Program-made: the position numbers and the translations under genes
In this document: positions 1-9,682 of the stretch, piece after piece
Layout of the letters: each line of letters starts with the position of its first letter
Position numbering within the stretch: position 1 is the stretch's first letter
From: Hawksworthiomyces lignivorus
Taxonomy: Eukaryota > Ascomycota > Sordariomycetes > Ophiostomatales > Ophiostomataceae
Assembly: GCA_002917075.1 (NCBI GenBank)
Contig: NTMA01000001.1
Span: forward strand, 930,001-994,000
Reading direction: 5' to 3'
Length of the DNA: 64,000 nucleotides
The notes under the pieces: generated by a model
Databases searched by the model: none
Told to the model about the DNA's origin: nothing
The model's input: only the letters and a program-made list of their open reading frames with translations

Positions 1-1917
1 GCTGTGCCCGTAGAGCAGGTCCAGCACCTGGGCCACCAGGTAGACGGCGTGGTTGGCAGACATGTCAAAGCCGGGCGTGGCGCGGAACAGGCCCTCGTCG
101 GCGTCGAGGTCGATGAGGGTGGCCCACTGGCGCACCGGGATCAGCGTGGGCACGGACGAGATGAGGCCGCCGCAGACGTCCATGCGCGCGAACAGCCAGA
201 ACAGCCCCTGCTCGACGCCGCCGACGAAGCCGGTGGTGCCCACGGCCTGCAGCAGCGCCGCGCAGCCGTCCAGGTGGCGCTTCCACGCCTTGGGCGAGCA
301 GCTCATCATCTCGAGCACGCACAGCACCACACACGCCGCGATAACGGCCGTCTTGCGCGTGTGCAGCTGCGGAAGCAGCAGGTGAATCGCCTGCTGGTAC
401 AGCGCAAGGCTGCGGCCCGTCTGGCTGCGCGCCTTGGCAGCCGCTGCCGCAGCCGCTGCCGCTGCCGCCGTCGGCGGTATTGCTGCTGCTCGGCCTCGCC
501 CTCGGCCTCGGTCGCCATCTCGGTCACGATCTCGATCCCGGTTTCGGTGTCGGTGCGCATCTGCCATGTCCTCTTGCTCTTGCCCCTTTCGCTCTAGCTG
601 TCGCGCTGACAGGGCCAACATGGCATACCGCAGCGAGGGATTATTTTGCGCCAGGATCGGAAGCATATACTGGAACGGCCGGTCGTTGCTGAACTTGTCT
701 AACCAAGGCGCGATTTCTTCAACCCAGTTGGTGAACAGTTCCGCCTCGTCCTCCTGCGACAGGGCAGGCGCTTGGTGGTCGTCCAGCAGAAGATGCTCTG
801 GCCGCTCGAGCGGCGGCATGCCTGTTGTTTCAGTCGTGTCCAGAGCGGCGGTATTTCCATTTCTATCTCGGTGTTCATATCTATGTTCATCTTCATCTTC
901 ATCGACTGTGAGGTATGGCTTATCTAGAAACGTATCTCTCCCTTGCTTATTTTTATCTTTCTCCAACAAGCTAGCACCAGGCCCCCCGTGCCCTAGCGAC
1001 GTTCCAGGCTGCGTTGGCGTGTTGGACCGAACCTCGTGGATAATGTGGCTCCGCAGCGTCGAGTGAAGCTCATGGTACGCGGACCCTTGCTGAAAGATGC
1101 TGTCGTCGAAAAACGGCCATGGAGAAGAAAAAGCCGTGGCGGCAGCCACAGCGTAGTCGTGCGGGAAAGTGTCACTCCCGAAGGAGCAGTGGGTCTCGGT
1201 GGTGTATGGAGACGAAGTCGACGTCTCTGCTCTATTGACACCTTGGCGCAGGGATACAAGCGTGGCGATTACGCCGCTGTCTGCGTTGAGACTGGTCGAC
1301 ACAGATGATGTCGGCGTGACGACAGCTGGCACATCGTCGTCGCAGCCTTGTCCCGTGGGCCGCTCCGTCGAAGGGAGTACAAGGTCGAATGGCTGGTCAG
1401 ATGCAGATAGCGGTGACACGCTCCCAGTGGAAGTGGATGCGACGGCATTGGGTACGCTGTATCTGGCCCCGGGTAAGAAGCTGCGGTGGCCTCCGCTGTT
1501 GTCCAGTTTGCTGGGCAGGAGGCTGGGCTTGACAGAGAGCAGAGGATCTGGGCGGCCAGCACCAAGTGCATTCACCAGTAAAGGTCCAGTGCTGTAAGCG
1601 GGGACGCATGAGCAGGCCGCGGGCACTCGTCTCCGGCCACCGGTATCATGATGTCGGCATTGGCTGTTGGCGCTTTGAAAATCGCCAACGAGAGAAAATG
1701 CATTGTGGCTCCGAAACGACACCCGGAGACCCCACTCACAGACCTCGTTGCGCCGTGCACACGCCTGGCACGTCGGCTGGCGCTCGTCGCACTTGCGTTT
1801 CCGACGCCGACAGTTGAGACAGCCGCTCCGGGAGCGTACCTTCTTGGTTCGAGGGATCGTTGTCGGCTCTTCGGCCGGCTTTGCCGATGCTTCCGGTGAC
1901 TCGCTTGAACTCGGCAT
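1..1917 (-). CDS. Zn2Cys6 fungal transcription factor, 3' end beyond the left edge
   Basis: This is the N-terminal 639 codons of a nuclear binuclear-zinc-cluster regulator; the frame is open from the ATG at 1917 to base 1, with no intron needed. The zinc cluster lies at residues 33-60 with Cys33, 36, 43, 50, 53 and 60 in the spacing C-x2-C-x6-C-x6-C-x2-C-x6-C. A long Ser/Thr-rich linker follows, then an Arg/Asp-Arg/Gly stretch and eleven consecutive alanines (about 421-560), and then helices of the Fungal_trans_2 type, including a W-x-R-H-L-x-G segment (about 230-280). The family binds CGG half-sites and activates nearby catabolic or secondary-metabolism genes. Its own target is not shown by the sequence. 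The low-complexity linker is probably a disordered spacer. The C-terminal part of the regulatory domain is missing from this window. Confidence 0.9.
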   Translation of the reverse strand, partial: MPSSSESPEASAKPAEEPTTIPRTKKVRSRSGCLNCRRRKRKCDERQPTCQACARRNEVCEWGLRVSFRSHNAFSLVGDFQSANSQCRHHDTGGRRRVPAACSCVPAYSTGPLLVNALGAGRPDPLLSVKPSLLPSKLDNSGGHRSFLPGARYSVPNAVASTSTGSVSPLSASDQPFDLVLPSTERPTGQGCDDDVPAVVTPTSSVSTSLNADSGVIATLVSLRQGVNRAETSTSSPYTTETHCSFGSDTFPHDYAVAAATAFSSPWPFFDDSIFQQGSAYHELHSTLRSHIIHEVRSNTPTQPGTSLGHGGPGASLLEKDKNKQGRDTFLDKPYLTVDEDEDEHRYEHRDRNGNTAALDTTETTGMPPLERPEHLLLDDHQAPALSQEDEAELFTNWVEEIAPWLDKFSNDRPFQYMLPILAQNNPSLRYAMLALSARQLERKGQEQEDMADAHRHRNRDRDRDRDGDRGRGRGRAAAIPPTAAAAAAAAAAAKARSQTGRSLALYQQAIHLLLPQLHTRKTAVIAACVVLCVLEMMSCSPKAWKRHLDGCAALLQAVGTTGFVGGVEQGLFWLFARMDVCGGLISSVPTLIPVRQWATLIDLDADEGLFRATPGFDMSANHAVYLVAQVLDLLYGHS

Positions 1918-4064
1918 GCTCGACTCCAAATCAATCAAAATCATCAAATTGTGGGGACAGTAGCGAAAGTAATTACCGGGCGACGGAAACGGACAGGAAT
2001 TGTCGGCTCCTTGTTGCCTGTGAGTTTTAGGTGATCGACGAAATCGATGGTAGGAAAGCTTTCTCGCCAGTGGTTATCTTCACATGCTGCCTCACCACGA
2101 CTAACCCTGCATTGAAGATGCTGGCTCACAGGGTGCTCTAGAGAGGCAAAAAAAATTCCCCAAGTCGATAACAATATTCCTGTGATTCAACTCCCGCGAC
2201 CTCGTATCGTTTCTTTTGTTGACGACATCATTTTGAAGAATGAAAAAAAAATTGATGATAGCATTTTCACAGACTTGTAGTCGAGGCAGAAGGATCTAGC
2301 CCACAGTCTACTTAGGTAACCTCATTATCCCCGCACGACTTCGATACCTTCTCCGCAAACATTGCCCCTACGAGATGGAGCTTGCGCTACGAGTTTCCCT
2401 CTTTGGTCTTAGTGCAGCTGATGGGGCGCCAAAAGTTGCCTTCTATGCTCTAGTAAAGCAATCAATTTTCGGGGTCTGTCGGTGTCAGTACGCCAGCAGG
2501 CCCCCCAGCGGCACTGAAATATTTTCAAGCGAATGTTCAGTGGCATGTCCATGCGTCGACGCCAACGAGAGAGCCTGCTTAATACAGCTCCACCACATGG
2601 AGCGAACGTGTCTGTAGTCATTGGATATGAACCTAATATGGCTGTTGATAATAGCTTCTCTTCTCCCCAGTTCTCCATAAAATCATATAAATTGAACCTC
2701 ATGGGGTTCACTTACTCCGTATTTCTCCGCAAATTCTCCCCAGCAGCTCATTTTCTATCCCGACAGAATTCTTTTCGGGGTCCAGCCCAACTTGTCGGGT
2801 CGCTACCGACCTTTGTAAAGTGCTATTCTAGGGGCTAGGTTCTTTTTCGAGGCTCCTTATCTCCAGCCATATGAAGGCACACTCTATCGTCTAGGTGTGT
2901 CTTCGTTGATGAAGCGTGGTAACAGGAGTAGTAAGAAATAGAAAATACTTCTCTCTGTGACGTTAGTTAGTCAGATATCCTCTTGATCAACGGTACGGTA
3001 TCATCCATTTCTGTCCTACCACAGACCCCGAGTCTTCTGAGATAGCGTAGGCAGATTTCGATGATCTCGTCGCGAGAGCAGGCATTTCATCGACGTTACT
3101 AGCTTTAGAGACGCTTGCCGCTCTCCGGACGTTACCTCCGGCGTATATGGATGAGCTACGTTCATCGTCTTCAATCTTTCCAGTTTAGGACCCTAAATAG
3201 TATAGCGACGATATAAACCTCAACCAGCCCTTCTACGAATTTTGCCAGCGTCCCATCATGGGCCAAGGGCGTTGTCATTGGTAATACTGGCAATGAGATG
3301 TCTTTTTGGCATTTAGAGGACCGTTTCGCCGACAAAAGCCTTATAAGATGTTGAAAATTCCGGTCCATCTCATGGCTGGTCCTTTCACTCTCTCGATAAT
3401 GTATACATCTGCCGAATGCTGTCTGTTGCTGGGCCCGACGCTCCAGTATCGCGCAAGGCGACAAGCGATGCCGTCTCTGAGGTGGTAATCAACGTCACCT
3501 ACGGCCAGATTCCCTGGGAAACATACATTTCTTTAAGCCGCATCATGGTCTTCGATGGACAAAAGTCTGGTATAACCGAAGCTAAAACAAAAAAAAAATA
3601 CTAAGTGGAAGGCTTTTGTAACTACTAATGAAAAGGAACATACATTTACAACAAGCGGCTTCAGGCTATGCAGGGCATAAAATTATAACTTTTTCTTCTT
3701 TCTTAAGAAATATCATTGCTAGCTATACTGTCTTCACGAACTATCTTCAAAGAATATCATCAGTTTTGGGATCCTTGCTTGATTTTTACCTAAACTGCAC
3801 CAGCAGTGCCTTTACAGGAAATGCTCACACTGCCCTGAACTGGTAATCTGTATTATCATACTTTCATCGGGGCTAGATGAAAATGCGACCTTACTGTTTG
3901 TGGTTTACTGCCTTTCTATCAAATGCGCTTTGCACCATCACCATAGGCCGAGATAAGCGGGGTCGCTATCATATCAGAGGAGGCCATGTGCCTATCCTCG
4001 CGACTCATGGCAAAACAACGGTCACTTGGAGTCTTGAAACATTGGCGTACTGTTCGTTTTTCCA
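1918..4064. other. Intergenic region between two divergent Zn2Cys6 factor genes
   Basis: This 2.1 kb stretch separates the starts of the two regulator genes and must hold both promoters. It is AT-richer than the flanking exons and holds only short open frames. A minus-strand frame at 3171-3464 (97 residues) has a somewhat protein-like composition but no recognisable domain and no supporting splice context. I see no RNA gene or repeat. Confidence 0.5.
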
Positions 4065-5820
4065 ATGGACCGCAAGCCAGCAGCAGGCCGCAAGAGCAAC
4101 AAAGTTACTATCAGGCGACTTCGTACAGGTGCGTGTCGAAGACAAAATCCGGAACCAAAAAGACAATGTCTCCAAAAGGACGCAACTGACGTGCTAGATA
4201 GGATGTTGGACGTGCCGGCGCCGGGGATACCGGTGCGACGAACAGAAGCCCTGCTGCAAAACATGTAGGCGGCTAGAGATCCCCTGCGAAGGCTATGAAA
4301 TCCGGCTGAAGTGGCAGCATGGCCGCGCGTCAGCACACCCGGACGCTCGTGAGAGGCAAGCAACTGCTGAGTGTAGCAATGCTGCTACGCCGGAAAGCTC
4401 TTGTTCGCAGAAAAAATACGCCGATAAGCCACATGCGGACACCAGCAGCACGGCACACCTCCCGATTGTCCGCTCGCATACGCCGCACTGCCTAGCAGCA
4501 GCAGATGGCGCTCCTCTCTCCCCGGGCCCACCGCTCCCTCTCCTGCCTAGTGAGCGTACAGAGACAGATATTTTTCTGCTGCAGCACTACTTCTTCACGG
4601 TGTCGTCCCTGCTGTGCTCGACACCCAACCGCCACGTCAACACGTACATCTCGACCATCCTGCCCTTGATGCTGCAGCACGACTGCCTGCTGGACACGGC
4701 GCTGGCACTGAGCGCCGTGCACCTCAGCAGCAAGTACCCCGAGCGCTTCGCCGTCTACGGCGAGCAGCGCAAGGGCGCCGGCATGCGCGGGCTCATCCGC
4801 CGCCTCGGCCGCCACAGGAACCAGCTGTGGGACGAGGGCATGTTGGCCACCATCATCATGTTCAGCATCCTCGAGGTGTTCGAGGCCAACGCCAGCCTGT
4901 GGTCGCGCCACCTCGAGGGCGTCGGCTCGCTGCTGGCCGCCTACATGGAGCAGGTCGCCGCCACTGCCGCCCCTGCCACCGCCGCCGCTGCCGCCGCGCC
5001 GGTCAGCGACCACGACAGCCCCACAACGCGCAAGCTCCTCGACATCTACACGTACCACGAGGTGCTCGCGTCGGTCGCGTTGCGCCGGGCGCCACGGCTG
5101 CCCGCTTCCTTCTACAGCGGCGGCGGCCTCCTGGGCCGGCAGCGGCGGCCCTCGTTCGACAGCACCCCGGACGACGACGCCGAGACCGGCCAGTGGAGCG
5201 CGTTCTCCCAGCGGCCCGAAAAGACCGCCGTCTTCCTCTCTGCGGTGGACTCGATCCTGTCTCTGGTCGCGCAGCTGGCGTTCATTTTTACCTCGTTCCA
5301 GCAAGACAACGCGGCGGCCCACCAGCATGCGGCACCCGTCGTGCAGAAGCTGCGCCGGTGGCAGTGTCCAGATGCCGGATACAGCCTGGAAACGCGAAAT
5401 ACGGCCGAAGCCATGCGTCATGCGGGCGTTTTATTTTATCATTTGAATTCGCTAGGTAAGGAGACCACAGATGCCGGTGCAGCTGAAATCGACGCAGGTA
5501 GTTTGCGCCTGGAATGGTACTGTTCAGCGGCCGAAATCGAAGTCGCCAACTCGGTCAACACGATCATAGACTCCATCAGAGCCATTTCTGTCAGCCACCC
5601 CGTGGTGGCATCACATGTCTGGCCCCTCTACATGGCCGGGTTGATCACAACGCAAGAATGTCATATGGTATTTATTCAAGAACGACTCGATGAGATGATC
5701 GCTCTGCGCTGCATCAGAAGCACTATCCAAGTGCGAGAGACACTTGGACGTATCTGGTCCAGCAAAGAAATCAGCTGGAGGGCATCCCGGTTCAGTCATG
5801 AAGGACTGGTCTTGTTTTAA
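4065..5820 (+). CDS. Zn2Cys6 fungal transcription factor, two exons
   Basis: Exons 4065-4128 and 4202-5820 give a 560-residue regulator. The 73 bp intron has a GTGCGT donor, a CTGAC branch site and an ATAG acceptor; joining it completes the zinc cluster and removes an in-frame TAG just upstream of exon 2. The cluster spans residues 23-50 (Cys23, 26, 33, 40, 43, 50, plus an extra Cys39). A Ser/Pro-rich linker follows, then a helical Fungal_trans_2-type domain from about residue 155 to the end, including the characteristic W-S-R-H-L-x-G segment. An alanine-rich loop lies near 4966-5000. The exon breaking inside the cluster just before its first Cys is typical of the family. It is divergent from the first regulator and convergent with the PigL_N-type gene. 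Its targets may include the dioxygenase and transporter 4-6 kb away, but that is inference. Confidence 0.9.
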
Positions 5821-6097
5821 TTCTGAAATTTAATTAGTTATCCTGACTGGAGAGAAACTTGTGTAGTATGCCGCACTGTGGTACAAATGACCCGATGCAA
5901 GATCACAAAGGCGTTTCATGGCACAGAGGTAAAAAAAAATTTGTTTCACTGCTATTGAATCAATCAAATGTAAAAGGCTTATATTGGTATCATTATGATC
6001 AATCACTGGGCTTTCAGCGGCCCTGAAATAGTGCTAGGCGACGGGTAGATAATTGGTTTTATCCAGCATCAACAACCACTACTCCATCTTGACGGCT

Positions 6098-7478
6098 TCA
6101 TGCTTCGGAAGTCTCTGCTTTCGCAGCTTGCTGTGCTGAAGCACCCAGATCATCCACAGAATCTGACAGGGTCATGCCACGACCGTAGCGTAGATCAAAT
6201 CCACTACCGACGCCGCCTCGTCTACCCGGCTGGAAGGCGGCCGCTTCTCTCCCGGCGTCTCGCGGCTGCGAGCTCTGCATGTCCAGTTTCGTGAGGCTGT
6301 CAATTGATCTCTGAAAGCTATCGTCGCTGATCTGCCCGCCGACGTTGCGCGATTGGCCTGTGAGATTAATTCGCCTGGCCGTCACGAGATCGCCGACCGT
6401 CGAGATTGCGTAGTTGTACGCGTTGTCTGCCAGGGTGATGTCCTCAAAGATGTTGTGCCGCTCGATGGTCGTGGTGTCTTTGGCGCTGGAGACGATATCA
6501 ATACACTGGTGGATGCTGTCCCTCACCTCCTTCAGTCGTCTGAGCTCCGCCTGCGTCTCGCGGGACATGGGCGCCGCAGACGCCATAGCTTCCACCTGCT
6601 CGTTGATCTGTTTCTCGTGGCCGCGCAGCTGAGTCACCAGGGTCGATACGGAGCCCTTGGTGGCATCCAGGCCATTTTTTATGTATTTGTGAGCAGACGG
6701 CTTGTCGCTCAGCTGGACCGGCTCCTCGGGCACGATCTCCAGCATCTGGATCTGAGCGGCCAGCTGGGCGGCCATCTTCAGCCCCTGCTGCGTGTATCTC
6801 TTCTCGTCGATCATGGCTTGCCATTCGGGGCTGATTTGGTCAGCGCTCTCGACACCCTTAACAGTCAGATCTTGGATGAGCTCTTCCAGCTTCTGCAGGC
6901 GCTCGCTCAGGTCTCCTGTGGCATCGGTGATCAAGTCTTTATAGTCTTCGAGCACACGAGGCGTAATGGCGGCCACCCGGCTACAAGGGAGAGAATTAGT
7001 CACAAAGTGGCAACAAAGGAAACGTGCTCTGAAAGAGCCGCAGGAGCAAGGGATATTTGTACATGTTTACACTAGCAAGGGCTACACTGATCGTAGACTT
7101 GTAGCCGGCCAGCATGTCTTTGAAGTCGGTGATGTCTCCCTGCAGAAACTTCTGGGTGATCCAGTCTCGGGTGCTCGACTGCGAGTCCGAGGAGTGCTTT
7201 GTGCAGCGCGCAATCAGCTGCCCATAATCCTGGCAGGCTTTGCCGCAGTATTTCAGCGGGCCTTTGAGGGCGTCAAAGTCAATGTCGGGGTTGTTGCTGA
7301 TGGTCTCCAGCAGAGACTGCAGCGTGCTAGAGAGGTTGCTCAGCTCATCCTTCAGCGCACGCGCTTTTTTGTCTCTGCTCTGGAAGTCCCGGATGGTAGT
7401 GAGAAGAGTTACGCTGGACGAAAGGGCAAATGTCACCAGCGAAACCACGCTATTCGACACACCGAACATGTCCGCCAT
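6098..7478 (-). CDS. PigL_N / fungal STAND N-terminal domain protein
   Basis: Two exons, 7063-7478 and 6098-6980, make a 432-residue protein. The 82 bp intron has a GTACAA donor, a GTGACTAAT-like branch region and a TTGTAG acceptor; only this donor keeps the frame and it rebuilds the conserved run AGYKSTISVALASVNI then RVAAITPRVLEDYK. The N-terminal 140 residues match the family known as the azaphilone cluster protein L N-terminal domain or fungal N-terminal domain of STAND proteins: a short hydrophobic start (residues 4-25) and a helical coiled-coil-like body. In larger members this module precedes NACHT or NB-ARC and repeat domains. Here no nucleotide-binding domain is present; the rest is helical, ending in a Gly/Arg-rich and then acidic/Ala tail. 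It is probably a free-standing member. The biochemical role is unknown. Confidence 0.85.
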
Positions 7479-8149
7479 GTTTGGAGATAGAGATTCCGTG
7501 CTAGCTTTGTGAAACAATAGTTTTAGAGGAGAGGCGACAGACAAAGGGTTGTAAGAATGAATGATTCTTGGAACCGCTCGAAGGGGGACTGAAAAGCCTC
7601 AAGCGGGCTAAGGAGTGGCGATCACGTCGAAACCTTGGGGGTGGCATTGTCTGAGTCGGGCGCGTAAATAAATTCTAGCGTGGAGGGCGCAGCCAATCTG
7701 AAGCTCGTTTCGGCAAATTGGGGGGGTGTGCATTCAATCCATCAAATTTGAGCATCTCGAGTGTCTCCCAAAGAGTAATAATATTATTGTGCTACTCCCA
7801 ACCAAAAGGCTAGATCTATAGAAAGAGTAAGAAACTCACTATATAGAGAGAGATAATTACATAGGACGCCACGACCAGCTCTCGATAAAACCTTTTGAGG
7901 CACTACCGCCTGCGATGCCACATACAGTGCAAAACTGCATGATCCTATATTCACACGGTATGCCAGCTGCTGACGGTTGGTAAGATACATTACCATTGAG
8001 GTTTCTTCGGTTCGCCGGAATGAACTCTCCTCAGACGATCTCATTACGTATTATCGTGGTTAGGACCAAGTACAACGGTTCTATACCGTATTTCGTCGAT
8101 ACCCCCTTGGCAAACGACTACATAAGTCCCTTTCCGTGTATTACCTGGC
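7479..8149. other. Spacer upstream of the PigL_N-type gene and the 5S gene
   Basis: This is the promoter side of the minus-strand PigL_N-type gene followed by AT-rich DNA with stop codons in all frames. A minus-strand frame at 7784-8044 has no protein-like features. No repeat or further RNA gene was seen. Confidence 0.4.
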
Positions 8150-8268
8150 ACGTACGGCCATAGATACTGGAAAGCACGGGATCCCGTCCGCTCTCCCCTA
8201 GTTAAACCAGTAATCGGCGGATTAGTAGTTGGGTCGGTGACGACCAGCGAATACCCGCTGCTGTACGT
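8150..8268 (+). rRNA. 5S ribosomal RNA gene
   Basis: The 119-base stretch matches fungal 5S rRNA throughout. The ends pair (ACGTAC at 8150-8155 with GTACGT at 8263-8268). Helix II pairs TACTGG (8165-8170) with CCAGTA (8207-8212). The block around 8176-8192 is the conserved GGGATCCCGTCCGCT segment, and 8221-8233 holds the internal promoter-like ATTAGTAGTTGGG. The hairpin GGTCG-GTGA-CGACC at 8232-8245 is perfectly paired although its bases differ from the Neurospora version as I remember it, which suggests compensatory change and a working gene. A T run follows at 8268-8274, as expected for RNA polymerase III termination. Filamentous ascomycetes carry dispersed single 5S genes, unlike yeasts with 5S in the rDNA repeat. 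Confidence 0.93.
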
Positions 8269-8600
8269 TTTTTTGTTTGTTCTGTTTCTTTTTACTTTTT
8301 GCCTTTTGTTTCTTTTCTTTCTTTTTCTTTTGCTTTTTTCTTCTCCCCTTTGTTTTCTTTCTCCACCCCTCGCATTACTCTAACTTCGTGTAACATCTAT
8401 CGATATGCTTGTATTGACGATTTTCCTGTGCTCGCTCACTAGTTCCGGTCTCACCAGAGCCTCGGGGGAAATGCTCCGTCACAGTAAGCTCACTTTCTTA
8501 AACAAGGTGATAAAGTACTTTCATGTGAAACGTCATATACTAGTCGCATTCCAAAGAGCTGGGTCCTACTAGATAGTCAAAGATAATACAGTGTTTTTCC
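8269..8600. other. T-rich terminator tract and spacer downstream of 5S
   Basis: About 100 bases right after the 5S gene (8268-8365) are almost pure T and C on the plus strand, starting with the seven-T polymerase III stop. The rest is unique AT-rich sequence leading to the 3' end of the dioxygenase gene. No coding signal was found. Confidence 0.5.
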
Positions 8601-9682
8601 CTACTCCCGGTTCCGACCCCAGTGTTCTCGCTTGTCATCCTGCCCAAAGTCGTGCGTGTGCCGCAGCATCATGTGGTCGAGGCCATCGACGTACTGCGCT
8701 GCAATCGTGGTGCCGCTCGCGCGCTGAAGCGACTCGATCTTCTCACGGGCCGAAGGCGGGAACTTAATCTGCATAGGGCAGCGGTACCAGTCGGCAAAGT
8801 AGATGAGATTGAGCATGACGCGCACGGTATCCTCGGTGCTGTTGGGCATGCCCGCGTGCCACAGCCGCATGTCGCGCATGAGGATGCTGCCGCGCTTGAG
8901 CGACGGCTGCACGGGCGGCACCACTTTTCGCCGCGCCTCCAGCAGGTGCGGGAAGATGCCGTTCATGCCGTCCTGGTCCGCGAAGCGCGTCCTCGTGTGC
9001 GTGCCCAGCCACAGCTCCGTGCTGCCCATAAAGGCGTCGCAGTCGATGGGGATCATATTGACCGCCAGCGCGAAGCACGCCCGCGGGTGCTCATAGTGCA
9101 CGTCACTGTGCACAGGCTGTCGCACCTCGCCGGGGAAGTTCGTGTTCGCCTTGTGGTAGCGCAGCACCGGGTTGGGGCCCATGGCAACCGTGCACACCTG
9201 CGTCGCGAATGGATTGGCGTGGATGGACGGGTGCAGGAATTCGGGATCCGGGATCATGTGCTGCAAGATGTTCTGCGCCTTCTTGTCATAGTTGAACTGG
9301 GTGCCGGGCGCGTCCCGCAGGCGTCTGGCAAAGGTCAGCAGTCTCCCCGCAGCCGCGTGCAGCAGTGTTGGGGTAGAGCATGGATTTCTTACTTGGCTTG
9401 CTCAATCATGGGCGCGTTGAGAAGATCCAATGCCTCTTCCTCTACCGCGTCAACCAGGACGACGACACCGTCCTCAGCAAGAGCGACGATTGCTTTCTCG
9501 ATATTCTGCTTCGACATGACGCCCGAAGCTCGCTCTTCAGCCGTGATAACCACCTCTGTCACAGTAGGCGCAGGCGGCTCAGCAGCAGCCACCTCCTTGG
9601 CAGAAGGCACTGTGCTCTGGGCTTTGCCCTCCAGAGCAGCGCCATCCTGCAATGATGGGGATTCGACAAGAGCAGGCGCCAT
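8601..9682 (-). CDS. Phytanoyl-CoA dioxygenase (PhyH) family Fe(II)/2-oxoglutarate enzyme
   Basis: Exons 9393-9682 and 8601-9324 give a 337-residue protein; the 68 bp intron has donor GTAAGA, a CTGAC branch and a CCAG acceptor. Residues 1-50 are Ala/Pro/Glu-rich and variable. The catalytic double-stranded beta-helix follows. The visible iron ligands are His169 and Asp171 (in HSDVHYEHP) and His253 (in LWHAGMPN), with Arg265 in the position that usually holds the 2-oxoglutarate carboxylate. The family hydroxylates or further oxidises small substrates using O2 and 2-oxoglutarate; the substrate cannot be told from the sequence. No peroxisomal C-terminal SKL-type signal is present. It is divergent from the UNC93-like transporter and shares its promoter region, and two Zn2Cys6 factors lie within 8 kb, so a role in a small metabolic cluster is plausible. 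Confidence 0.9.

Noticed and set aside
4492..5421. 309-codon minus-strand frame over the second Zn2Cys6 gene
   Set aside because: It is a shadow of a GC-rich exon; its composition is Arg/Gly/Val/Glu low complexity and the plus strand encodes a recognisable regulator.
5456..5495. Possible intron (GTAAGG to GCAG) in the second Zn2Cys6 gene
   Set aside because: At 40 bp it would be shorter than any other intron here, and reading through keeps a long open frame.
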